A stretch of DNA of 62,544 nucleotides, taken from contig JAIKZG010000010.1 of assembly GCA_024682415.1 (NCBI GenBank), forward strand, positions 1 through 62,544, given 5' to 3'. Each line of letters begins with the position of its first letter. Position 1 is the stretch's first letter. The notes beneath the pieces were generated by a model. That model did not search any database, had not been told where the DNA came from, and saw only the letters and a list, made by a program, of their open reading frames with translations. The translations under genes were made by a program, and so were the position numbers. Positions 6,880 through 14,396 of the stretch are shown in pieces. The DNA comes from Prevotella sp. (GTDB lineage: Bacteria > Bacteroidota > Bacteroidia > Bacteroidales > Bacteroidaceae).

Positions 6880-8313
6880 ATGAGATACAATCCATTTTTT
6901 TATAAGTTTTTGAAGACTATTACAGTCTTCATGTTCTTTGTTTTTATTTCATGTAATAATGATGATAATAACGAAGGAAATATCTATGTAGAGTCTCAAT
7001 TCAAAGCTTCAATTGGAAGTATGCCTGAGACTAGAATTTCAAAAGACCAATATTCAAAGGACAATGTTATCATAAGCATTGATTCTTTGACGACAAATAA
7101 CACTAGAGCGTCTGTTGATAATACATGGGATGGTAATGAACAAATTTCCGTATATATCGACAACATGTTATATGATTATAACATAACGAATATAAATGGA
7201 AGTATGTCTTCTTCTAATCCATATTATTTCACAGATGTGAGAACTCATTCAATACAAGCATGGTACCCCAAAACGACTTCTGCTTTAACTTCATTTTCTG
7301 TAAAATCAGATCAATCAATACTTAACAACTACCAAGCAAGTGATTTGTTATTTTCTTCAAGAAAAAACGTAACTGCAGATCAGCAAGAATTAAATTCGTT
7401 TTCACACAAGACTGCAAAGCTGACAATTCAACTTACGATGCCAAATTATTTGAGTGATGCAAATACGATAAAAGTAAAATGCGGAACAACAAATTTCTGT
7501 CTGAATGGTATCTTCTCTATTAATAATGAAACTTTGACAGCAAATACAGCAGGACAAAAAGGACAAATAACAATGTATAAGTCTGGAGCAAATACTTATG
7601 TCGCAAGTCTTATACCTGGCCAAAAACTTGAACAAATACAAGTTCTATTAAATCAAGCAATTTTTACAGCAAAAGTAAATTGCAATATTGAAAGCGGGAA
7701 AAGTTATAGCTGCAATGTTTCTGTAAGAGATGGCGTTGTTACTTCTGGTACGTATCGTGGGCATGCTTATACAGATATGGGATTAAGCGTAAAATGGGCC
7801 ACAATGAATGACGGAGCTACAAGCTATTTGGAATATGGAGATATGCTTAATCGAGATACTCCGACTGAGTCTTGGCCTGGTTGGACGTTGCCGACACCAG
7901 CACAAATGAGAGAACTGATTGATAACTGTGTATGTACATGGATTACGATATACAATAAAGATGGAATAACATTTAATACGTCAAACAATGGAAATACTCT
8001 AATTCCTGGCGGTACGAATCTAATTAATGGATTTTTGTTTACAAGTAAGATAAATGGCAATGCTTTGTTCTTACCTGCCGCAGGAATAGGAAACTGGAAT
8101 ATGAACATACATAATAAGTGGAATACACTTGGATGGTATGCAAATACTAATACATACCAAGAGGCATTAGCATATGGTCATAATACTAAAGTGGATTTGG
8201 CAGGAATGCTCTTCACTCAAGACTACTTACAATGCCCGACTCAAGCGGCGGCAACATTTGACGGACGAACGTGGCATGATAATGGCTTTTCAATAAGAGC
8301 GGTTACAAATTAA
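6880..8313 (+). CDS. Fimbrillin-like lipoprotein with FISUMP-type C-terminal domain
   Basis: 477 residues. The signal peptide ends FIS-Cys25 and is followed by Asn/Asp-rich residues, a typical surface-lipoprotein start. Residues about 60-290 are a fimbrillin-like domain paralogous to the gene at 1037-2686 (shared PYYF, QAWYP, SFSVKSDQ, ASDLLF, FSHKTAK). Residues about 300-477 are a FISUMP-like domain (MGLSVKWATMNDGA, GWTLPTPAQMRELID, FTSKINGNALFLPAAG). At the domain joint the DNA (7713-7727) still resembles the recombination core but with several changes, so this copy is probably locked. Strongly AT-rich. A likely surface adhesin or fimbrial subunit. Confidence 0.8.
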   Translation: MRYNPFFYKFLKTITVFMFFVFISCNNDDNNEGNIYVESQFKASIGSMPETRISKDQYSKDNVIISIDSLTTNNTRASVDNTWDGNEQISVYIDNMLYDYNITNINGSMSSSNPYYFTDVRTHSIQAWYPKTTSALTSFSVKSDQSILNNYQASDLLFSSRKNVTADQQELNSFSHKTAKLTIQLTMPNYLSDANTIKVKCGTTNFCLNGIFSINNETLTANTAGQKGQITMYKSGANTYVASLIPGQKLEQIQVLLNQAIFTAKVNCNIESGKSYSCNVSVRDGVVTSGTYRGHAYTDMGLSVKWATMNDGATSYLEYGDMLNRDTPTESWPGWTLPTPAQMRELIDNCVCTWITIYNKDGITFNTSNNGNTLIPGGTNLINGFLFTSKINGNALFLPAAGIGNWNMNIHNKWNTLGWYANTNTYQEALAYGHNTKVDLAGMLFTQDYLQCPTQAAATFDGRTWHDNGFSIRAVTN

Positions 8314-8354
8314 AATATAACGAATCTATAGTAGTATACTTTTATAAAATATTA

Positions 8355-8389
8355 TGTGGCTCTGAAATGATATAACTTTCAGAGCTACA
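8355..8389 (+). terminator. Terminator after fimbrillin-like lipoprotein
   Basis: A 13-bp stem with one G-T wobble (8355-8367 with 8377-8389) lies 41 nt after the stop codon. Confidence 0.65.
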
Positions 8390-8452
8390 TATATAAAAAA
8401 GTGATATATGATTGTTTTTTCTTTCAAACACATAATGCATTAATAATGGATA

Positions 8453-8674
8453 TTATTCTTTGAATTTAGATGGTTTATCTTGTAAGGTTTGAATAGCAAT
8501 ACCAAATTCCATTAAGATATTTACAAAATTTGGATTATCCTTTCCTACAATATAGTTAACGACACTATCTATGCTAAAAGTATAAAATACTTCGCGATGT
8601 TTCGCTTTATAAACAAAATATGATGTTTTACTGTAATTTTCGTTAAGGATTACGCAATCAAAACACGAATACAT
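8453..8674 (-). CDS. Small hypothetical protein, last gene of DUF3990 module
   Basis: 73 residues, not recognised. It is rich in Tyr and Phe, with no signal peptide or membrane helix. It starts 16 nt after the DUF3791-like gene and is read in the same direction, so it is probably translated from the same transcript. Third small genes of this kind are common in DUF3990 loci, but I cannot assign a family. Confidence 0.55.
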   Translation of the reverse strand: MYSCFDCVILNENYSKTSYFVYKAKHREVFYTFSIDSVVNYIVGKDNPNFVNILMEFGIAIQTLQDKPSKFKE

Positions 8675-8690
8675 AATAAAAGCGTTTCTC

Positions 8691-8906
8691 TTATTTAATC
8701 TCTTCTTTCAGATAATCATAAATATAATCGGGACTTTGTAAATAAAGTCCTGTGTTTGTATCGGTTAGCTTTTGATATATTTCTGAATTATATATACAAC
8801 CGAAAGCATCAATAATTGAATAGCCATAATCTTGTCGCAGATATAATACTATCTGCTCAACGTCATTGTTGATTATGAATTGCAATTGATTCTTTGTTAG
8901 TTTCAT
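8691..8906 (-). CDS. DUF3791-like small protein
   Basis: 71 residues. The pattern of the second half (IYNSEIYQKLTDTNTGLY, QSPDYIYDYL) is the one found in small proteins encoded beside DUF3990 genes. The start codon overlaps the DUF3990 stop by 4 nt (ATGA), which indicates translational coupling. Function unproven; a partner or antidote role for the neighbouring ADP-ribosyltransferase-like protein is inference from operon structure. Confidence 0.7.
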   Translation of the reverse strand: MKLTKNQLQFIINNDVEQIVLYLRQDYGYSIIDAFGCIYNSEIYQKLTDTNTGLYLQSPDYIYDYLKEEIK

Positions 8907-9376
8907 ATCCTTTTCAAATATTTAATGGCACGCTCCGTTCCGAAAAAGAATTGACGATTAAGTTTCTTGTAAGTCAGTTCTTTCACAAGACTTTCCATTG
9001 TTATAATATGCTGCATATATAGGTTTAATTGGTAAACCACGCCATCATCGGCAACAGGACCGATAACAATATCATAACCATGCATCTTTTTGCCACGCGC
9101 CTTTCTGTTCTTTAGTATAAATTCCGCCCACTCAACAGATACTTCATTGAATATCTTTACGTTGAATTTTTCAGAAGAAAACAATGTATCGTCGAATTCA
9201 TACTTTAATACAATTGGCGTGCCCTCTTTGGCAAACTCGCATCGTCTAATTGCCATTTCCTGAGCCTGCTTTCTAATATCCGTCAAATAGAAGCCTTGTC
9301 CAAAATCTTTGTTTGGACGGCATTTCTTCAAATCTATCTTACGGAAATCAACGTTTGTACCGTGATATAAAATCAT
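8903..9376 (-). CDS. DUF3990 protein, predicted ADP-ribosyltransferase fold
   Basis: 157 residues. The start LYHGTN (His5), the block DFGQGFYLT (Tyr30) and the later SVEWAEFI (Glu82/Glu85) fit the H-Y-E pattern of the ART superfamily to which DUF3990 (PF13151) has been related. No signal peptide; probably cytoplasmic. It is flanked by two DUF3791-like genes with overlaps of 1 nt (upstream) and 4 nt (downstream), an arrangement suggesting a toxin-antitoxin or regulatory cassette. The target of modification, if any, is unknown. The module lies between recombination sites E and B and would be flipped by the larger predicted inversions. Confidence 0.75.
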   Translation of the reverse strand: MILYHGTNVDFRKIDLKKCRPNKDFGQGFYLTDIRKQAQEMAIRRCEFAKEGTPIVLKYEFDDTLFSSEKFNVKIFNEVSVEWAEFILKNRKARGKKMHGYDIVIGPVADDGVVYQLNLYMQHIITMESLVKELTYKKLNRQFFFGTERAIKYLKRI

Positions 9377-9582
9377 TATATAGACCCTCCGTTACGTCTG
9401 CAATAAACTTTAAGATCGCTTAAGGCTTCACTCAAAGACAATTGATGTTCTGCTTCATAGCATTTATCTAAGAATTCAAGTCCTTTATACTGTCTTAGAT
9501 AATTATATGCCATTTGTGCCGACATTCGGAATTTCTTTCCAAACTCAACGATACACAGATTTATATATCTTACTTTGTTCAT
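9376..9582 (-). CDS. DUF3791 family protein
   Basis: 68 residues. FRMSAQMAYNYLRQYKGL followed by FLDKCYEAEHQLS and a C-terminal CRRNGG matches the DUF3791 pattern. First gene of the DUF3990 operon, its stop overlapping the next start by one base. A good promoter sits just upstream. A DNA-binding or antitoxin role is possible, but only by analogy with operon layout. Confidence 0.75.
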   Translation of the reverse strand: MNKVRYINLCIVEFGKKFRMSAQMAYNYLRQYKGLEFLDKCYEAEHQLSLSEALSDLKVYCRRNGGSI

Positions 9583-10462
9583 CTTGTTTTATATAGTGTT
9601 ACACAAAGATACTAATATTTTTTTAATACACAATATTTGCTTTATTATCTTTCAATCTGGGCATAATATTTCTGTAAAATTATCTGCGAGTAAATTGAGT
9701 ATATTCACAGGGTCAAGTATTGCAGTAGGTGACTATTATTCAATGGCAGCAAATGGTCAAGCGTATGTCGTTAATGCCGCAAACTTGACTACAGCAAAAG
9801 GAAAAGGAATAAATCCAATTGCTGTAATTTTTTGTACTACAACTTCAAGCATAGACAAAGCACTCGGTTTCAAAAATGGTTATGCTTTGGCATTAAAAGA
9901 GGCAGCAGGAAAAGGTAATAGATTTGCATATAGAACCACAGGATCTGGCAATGATCATCAACACCAATATCCACCATATAGTGAGGTTTCTATCTATAAT
10001 TTATATCTACAAAACATGGACGGATATACCGAAACACTTGATATTTATGGAAAATCGACAAGAGCAAATTACCCTGCATTTATAAAATGCGTAGAATACC
10101 CAGTTATATACCCCAAAACAAGTAGTGGGTGGTTTATGGCATCAAGTGGGCAATGGTATCAAATCTTTATAACTTTGGGAGGTATGGAACCTAATGGCTT
10201 ATCTATTGTTAATGAAACACAATTGATATGGAATGGAATGGCCAAAACAGCGGCAGACAATATTAATAGCTATTTCAAAAAGACAGGAGATGGAAATTAT
10301 GATCTTATTGAAATTGGCTGTCATTATTGGATTTCATCTGAGTGGAATGATGAAAATGCTACTTCTGTAGATTTTGATTCAGATACACATTTATATATGT
10401 ATGATAATTGGCCGGCTAAGAAGACAGCGGCAATTTGGGTGCGATCTTCAATTGCATTTTGA
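9575..10462 (+). CDS. Silent C-terminal cassette B (FISUMP-like domain)
   Basis: The meaningful part starts at the site B codons (9641, FIIFQSGHNISV). The formal ATG at 9575 overlaps the opposite-strand DUF3791 start and is preceded by no promoter, so I regard it as spurious. The body (AVGDYYSMAANGQAYVV, SSGWFMASSGQW, YWISSEW, final RSSIAF) is a paralogue of the C-terminal half of the lipoprotein at 1037-2686. It lacks any N-terminal fimbrillin domain or signal peptide. Inference: a storage copy brought into use by inversion between B and D, which would place the constant N-terminal half directly in front of it and in frame. Confidence 0.75.
   Translation: MFILFYIVLHKDTNIFLIHNICFIIFQSGHNISVKLSASKLSIFTGSSIAVGDYYSMAANGQAYVVNAANLTTAKGKGINPIAVIFCTTTSSIDKALGFKNGYALALKEAAGKGNRFAYRTTGSGNDHQHQYPPYSEVSIYNLYLQNMDGYTETLDIYGKSTRANYPAFIKCVEYPVIYPKTSSGWFMASSGQWYQIFITLGGMEPNGLSIVNETQLIWNGMAKTAADNINSYFKKTGDGNYDLIEIGCHYWISSEWNDENATSVDFDSDTHLYMYDNWPAKKTAAIWVRSSIAF
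9604..9633 (-). promoter_or_regulatory. Promoter of the DUF3791/DUF3990 operon
   Basis: On the minus strand: TTG (9631-9633), 19-nt spacer, TATCTTTG (9604-9611). Both match the Bacteroidetes -33/-7 consensus, and it predicts a leader of about 15 nt before the ATG at 9582. It ends 10 nt from recombination site B. Confidence 0.7.
9643..9682 (+). repeat. Recombination site B (silent-cassette type)
   Basis: Identical over 40 bases to window positions 1-40; core at 9659-9675. Inverted relative to site C (11340-11372) and site D. Confidence 0.85.
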
Positions 10463-11356
10463 GGATGCAAGCAAATAAAAGAATAGCGATATTATATTAT
10501 TAACATACAAGAGAGGGTGTGTTCAAATGGCACACCCTCATGTATTTATTCAAACTTAGAACGAAATAAATGGGCGCGTATAGAATGTGTTTGACAGTGT
10601 TTTTGAGTCGTCTGCATTCCAAAACCATATCTGAGCACCATAAGTTTCAAAACCGATAGATTTTGCTTCGTTTTTTTCAACACATGTCCATGTTCTAACA
10701 GTACGATCTTCTGGCCATGCTGTATAATAGCCTTCTCCTGCAGAACTTAAAAATGTACCCATGTTTCTATAGAAAGCTTGTGCATATGTATTATTTTGCC
10801 AACCATAATCACCTGCTTCATTTTTATAAGAAGCTGTTGTATAATCACCTGTACCACATGCTAGCAACATTTGATAGGTTTGTCCTGGTGCAGGTAAATA
10901 CCATCCTGAAGATGTAGTAGGTGCAGGTACGTCAAAATTAATTGCTGCAAAAAATGCAGGATGTGTAGCTGCAGAATAAACATTATTATCTGTAATATAA
11001 TGCGTACCTTCGTATCCATCTACATCTTTAAAACCATCTTCAGGAAGAGTAAACCTATGTGAAGATGATTGATATAATTTTTCTTCAACAGCCCATGCCT
11101 TGTTATCAAAAACTGCTTTCAAACTTACTCCATAACCATGTTTCCAACCATGATTCTTATCATTTTGACTTGGATTTAAAGAAATGACAACTGCTATAGG
11201 GGTAATTCCTTCAGCTTTTGCTGCTGCAAGGTTAGCAGCGCTAACGACATATGCTTGTCCTGTTGTTGAATAACAATAATAATCCCCAACTGCCATATTG
11301 CCTCCTCCATATACATTGACATTATCTCCATTTATTCTTACAAAAATATTATGCCC
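9659..11356. other. Predicted invertible segment 2 (sites B and C)
   Basis: Inverted cores bound two convergent silent cassettes that meet at the terminator at 10513-10539. Flipping it alone would not change expression. It would change which cassette faces site D for the next inversion. Confidence 0.7.
10513..10539. terminator. Bidirectional terminator between convergent cassettes
   Basis: Stem GAGGGTGTG (10513-10521) pairs with CACACCCTC (10531-10539). The same stem, with a nearly identical loop, recurs at 54982-55009. Confidence 0.75.
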
Positions 11357-11389
11357 AGATTGAAAGATAATAAGATAGATGTTGCTCAT
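10556..11389 (-). CDS. Silent C-terminal cassette C (FISUMP-like domain)
   Basis: From the site C codons (IIFQSGHNIFV) onward it reads a paralogue of the expressed C-terminal half (AVGDYYCYSTTGQAYVV, SSGWYLPAPGQTYQM, final RPFISF). No N-terminal fimbrillin domain or signal sequence is attached. The formal ATG 13 codons upstream of the site lies under the promoter of the opposite gene. The first 40-50 bases after the core are nearly identical to the expressed gene (both NVNVYGGG), whereas the left flank is of the silent type. This mixed flank pattern is what past recombination would leave. Site C is direct to D, so expression of C needs two inversion steps. Confidence 0.75.
   Translation of the reverse strand: MSNIYLIIFQSGHNIFVRINGDNVNVYGGGNMAVGDYYCYSTTGQAYVVSAANLAAAKAEGITPIAVVISLNPSQNDKNHGWKHGYGVSLKAVFDNKAWAVEEKLYQSSSHRFTLPEDGFKDVDGYEGTHYITDNNVYSAATHPAFFAAINFDVPAPTTSSGWYLPAPGQTYQMLLACGTGDYTTASYKNEAGDYGWQNNTYAQAFYRNMGTFLSSAGEGYYTAWPEDRTVRTWTCVEKNEAKSIGFETYGAQIWFWNADDSKTLSNTFYTRPFISF
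11340..11372 (-). repeat. Recombination site C (silent-cassette type)
   Basis: The core at 11340-11356 differs by one base (ATTTTTG for ATTTCTG). The silent left flank TATTATCTTTCAATCT lies at 11357-11372. Confidence 0.85.
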
Positions 11390-11411
11390 TCAAAAAATAG
11401 TATTAACTTTG
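11382..11411 (+). promoter_or_regulatory. Promoter of AAA/PD-(D/E)XK gene
   Basis: TTG (11382-11384), 19-nt spacer, TAACTTTG (11404-11411). It places the transcript start near 11418 and so selects the ATG at 11433 over the upstream ATG at 11379. It begins 10 nt beyond recombination site C. Confidence 0.7.
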
Positions 11412-11432
11412 TGGCAATTAAATGTAGCAAAG

Positions 11433-12992
11433 ATGGGAAATACAAGATATCCAATTGGAATACAGACTTTTTCAAATATAATTGAAGGACAATACATATA
11501 TATAGACAAAACAAAATATGTATATGAATTGGCTAAAGATTATAAATACATTTTTCTGAGTCGCCCAAGACGATTCGGAAAATCTTTACTCACATCTACT
11601 TTTGAAAGTTATTTTGAAGGTAAGAAAGACTTGTTCAAAGGATTGGAGATAGACAATCTGGAAAAGGACTGGACAGAATACCCTGTGCTGCATTTTGATA
11701 TGAGCGTCGCGAAATACAAGAAAGAGGAAGAATTGCACTCTGCGCTTTCATATCAATTGGCGAATTTGGAGAATAAATTTGGGGTAGAAAAGAATGCAGA
11801 TGACGAGAATTTACGCTTAACAAATATCATCAATTCATGCTATACGAAATATGGCAAAAAAGTTGTAGTCCTCATTGATGAATATGACGCTCCGCTGCTT
11901 GATGTGCTCGACGACGCTGAGCAATTAAAAACACTACGCCAGATTATGCGTAACTTTTACAGTCCGCTAAAGGCTTGCGACCAATATCTGCGTTTCGTTT
12001 TTCTTACTGGTATAACAAAGTTTTCTCAGTTGAGTATATTCTCGGAACTCAACAATCTGAAAAATATAAGTATGATGCCTGAATATGCCGCTATCTGCGG
12101 TATATCAGAAGAGGAAATAACCTCTCAGCTTTCAGAGCCTATCTCGGAATTCGCTAAGGAGAACGGCATAACGAATGAGGAAGTAAGGCAAATATTAAAG
12201 GAGAATTATGACGGCTATCATTTCACATGGCCATCATCAGACATTTATAATCCTTTCAGCTTGCTTCAGGCACTACAAGACAAAAGTATAAATCCATATT
12301 GGTTCGGTTCTGGAACTCCTACATTTTTAATTAAGGAGCTACGAAAATTCAAAATTGACGTAGAGAATATTGATAACAACCGTGCGCTATCTTCTGCTTT
12401 TGACGCGCCTACGGAAACAATGACATCAATATTGCCATTGCTCTATCAAAGCGGATATATCACAATCGAGGATTATGACAAGATATTAAGATTGTATACT
12501 TTGCGCATTCCAAACAAAGAAGTGCGTATAGGGCTGATGGAATCGTTGTTGCCAAATTATGTAAAACCTCAGCGAAAGGATGAAACAATGACAACGGTCG
12601 CATATATGTATGACGCCATTCGTCATGATGATTTGGATAAGGCACTTACGCTGATACAGACATTTCTCGGCACTATTCCATACACAGATAACACTGATTA
12701 TGAAGGACATTATCAGTCTTTGTTCTATGTAATCTTCTCGCTTCTTGGCATGTATGTAGACGTGGAAGTACGCACGCCTAAAGGTCGTGTAGACATGGTG
12801 ATGAAAGCCAACGGCAGATTATACATTTGGGAATTAAAGATAGACAAAAGCGCTGACGGAGCAATGACACAGATTGATTTAAAACAATATCATGAGCGTT
12901 TCGTCATGGAAAATCTACCTATTACTAAAGTGGGAATAAACTTCTCTTCAAAGACTCGCAATATCACAGACTGGAAAATAATGGACATCTAA
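11433..12992 (+). CDS. AAA-ATPase-like / PD-(D/E)XK nuclease superfamily protein
   Basis: 519 residues from the ATG chosen by the promoter. The N-terminal AAA-ATPase_like region (PF09820) shows PIGIQTFSNII, YIDKT, then the P-loop-like SRPRRFGKSLL (about residues 43-53) and a Walker-B-like VVVLIDEYDAPLL. The C-terminal part carries a PDDEXK_9 (DUF1703) domain with GRVDMVMKANGRLYIWELK, whose Asp and Glu-x-Lys are the expected nuclease residues. The family is widespread and often multicopy in Bacteroidetes, with no established role; defence or mobile-element function is only suspected. It directly abuts the cassette array, but the family is too common to link it to the switching. Confidence 0.85.
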   Translation: MGNTRYPIGIQTFSNIIEGQYIYIDKTKYVYELAKDYKYIFLSRPRRFGKSLLTSTFESYFEGKKDLFKGLEIDNLEKDWTEYPVLHFDMSVAKYKKEEELHSALSYQLANLENKFGVEKNADDENLRLTNIINSCYTKYGKKVVVLIDEYDAPLLDVLDDAEQLKTLRQIMRNFYSPLKACDQYLRFVFLTGITKFSQLSIFSELNNLKNISMMPEYAAICGISEEEITSQLSEPISEFAKENGITNEEVRQILKENYDGYHFTWPSSDIYNPFSLLQALQDKSINPYWFGSGTPTFLIKELRKFKIDVENIDNNRALSSAFDAPTETMTSILPLLYQSGYITIEDYDKILRLYTLRIPNKEVRIGLMESLLPNYVKPQRKDETMTTVAYMYDAIRHDDLDKALTLIQTFLGTIPYTDNTDYEGHYQSLFYVIFSLLGMYVDVEVRTPKGRVDMVMKANGRLYIWELKIDKSADGAMTQIDLKQYHERFVMENLPITKVGINFSSKTRNITDWKIMDI

Positions 12993-12996
12993 AAAA

Positions 12997-13027
12997 TTGT
13001 TTGTTTCGCATTTTTGTAGTACCTTCG
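12997..13027 (+). promoter_or_regulatory. Promoter of cardiolipin synthase gene
   Basis: TTG (12997-12999), 20-nt spacer, TACCTTCG (13020-13027; one mismatch to TAnnTTTG). It favours the start at 13061 over the ATG at 13001. Confidence 0.5.
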
Positions 13028-13060
13028 CAGACTGAAATAAAAACGCGGAGCAACATATTA

Positions 13061-14326
13061 ATGAAAAAACTCATATTATACACATTACTGATAATCAACT
13101 GCTTCTCACTGAAAGCACAGACTGCGGACTCATTGGTAGTGAGCAGTCTGAAAAAGCAAGGAGTAAAATTCTCAAGCAATAACTCCGTGACGCTGTTGAT
13201 GAGCGGTCAGGAAAAATTCGACGATTTATTCAAAGCCATAAAACAGGCAAAGAGTAGCGTGCATCTGGAATATTTCAATTTTAGAAACGACTCCATAGCA
13301 CGCGAACTTTTCGCCATTCTGGAGGAAAAAGCTGCCGAAGGCGTGGAAGTGAGAGCGCTGTTCGACGCTTTTGGAAACGCATCAAACAACCGTCCGCTCA
13401 AACTGAAACACTTGAAAAAGATAAGAAGCAGAGGAATAGAAATATATAAATTCGACCCGATACGCTTTCCATGGGTGAATCATGTGTTCGCAAGAGATCA
13501 TCGCAAGATTGTTATAATTGACGGACAGATAGCTTATACTGGCGGAATGAACGTGGCAGACTATTATATAAAAGGTAATGAACTCGTGGGCTCTTGGCAC
13601 GATATGCACTGCCGAATAGATGGCGACGAAGTAAATACGCTACAAAACATATTCATAAAGGCATGGAAAAAGGTGACTGGGCAGGAGCTGCACGGAGCGA
13701 AATATTTCAGAGGACATAAGCCTGCCGACTATTTCCACGGACTAAAGCCCGACACTACAGCCACAGCCTACAAAAAGACGGTGGGAATAATCAACAGAGA
13801 GCCACGTACATCAAACAAAATAATAAGACAATTCTATATTGACGCGATAAACAGCGCAAAAGACAGCATAAACCTCATAACGCCTTATTTCGTGCCAACT
13901 CACGGCATAATAAAAGCTCTGAAAAATGCTGTAAAAAGAGGCGTAAAAGTAAATATTCTGCTGTCTATAAAAAATGATATTCCACTTACACCAGATTGTG
14001 GATTTTACAACGCCCACAGGCTGATGAAATCGGGATGCAACATCTGGCTTTACACGAAAGGATTTCACCACACAAAGATAATAATGGTGGACGGCAAGCT
14101 ATGCACTGTAGGTTCTGCCAATCTCAACGCGCGAAGCCTAAGATGGGACTATGAGGAGAACGCCGTGATAATAGACAAATGCACGACAAGACAACTTGAT
14201 GAACTTTTTGCCAGACAGAAAAATGACAGCTATTTACTGACAGAAGAAACATGGGACAAGAATCGCTCTACATGGAAAAAGTTCATAGGATGGTTTTCAC
14301 ATTTGCTTCTCGCGAAATTCATTTAA
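13061..14326 (+). CDS. Phospholipase D-family protein, cardiolipin synthase-like
   Basis: 421 residues from the ATG at 13061, which gives a proper signal-like N-terminus (MKKLILYTLLIINCFSLKAQ). Two HKD motifs are intact: H147-x-K149-x4-D154 (HRKIVIID, followed by GGMN) and H337-x-K339-x4-D344 (HTKIIMVD, followed by GSANLN). This is the pattern of bacterial cardiolipin synthases and related phosphatidyltransferases. Unlike ClsA it has no pair of N-terminal membrane helices but a cleavable-looking signal, so a periplasmic phospholipase or phosphatidyltransferase role is possible. Monocistronic by spacing. Confidence 0.8.
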   Translation: MKKLILYTLLIINCFSLKAQTADSLVVSSLKKQGVKFSSNNSVTLLMSGQEKFDDLFKAIKQAKSSVHLEYFNFRNDSIARELFAILEEKAAEGVEVRALFDAFGNASNNRPLKLKHLKKIRSRGIEIYKFDPIRFPWVNHVFARDHRKIVIIDGQIAYTGGMNVADYYIKGNELVGSWHDMHCRIDGDEVNTLQNIFIKAWKKVTGQELHGAKYFRGHKPADYFHGLKPDTTATAYKKTVGIINREPRTSNKIIRQFYIDAINSAKDSINLITPYFVPTHGIIKALKNAVKRGVKVNILLSIKNDIPLTPDCGFYNAHRLMKSGCNIWLYTKGFHHTKIIMVDGKLCTVGSANLNARSLRWDYEENAVIIDKCTTRQLDELFARQKNDSYLLTEETWDKNRSTWKKFIGWFSHLLLAKFI

Positions 14327-14382
14327 GCAATTATAAATCAAATTTTCTACACATTCGGGATATACACAATAACTATTTTTGC

Positions 14383-14390
14383 TAAATTTG
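14383..14390 (+). promoter_or_regulatory. -7 box of MATE gene overlapping the coding start region
   Basis: TAAATTTG is a perfect TAnnTTTG match only 6 nt before the ATG at 14397. The transcript would be leaderless or nearly so. No -33 TTG is seen at the usual distance. Confidence 0.5.
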
Positions 14391-14396
14391 CAATTG

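Noticed and set aside
1..11376. Diversity-generating retroelement acting on the C-type-lectin-like domains
   Set aside because: No reverse transcriptase, no template/variable repeat pair with adenine-specific differences. Cassette differences are spread over whole domains.
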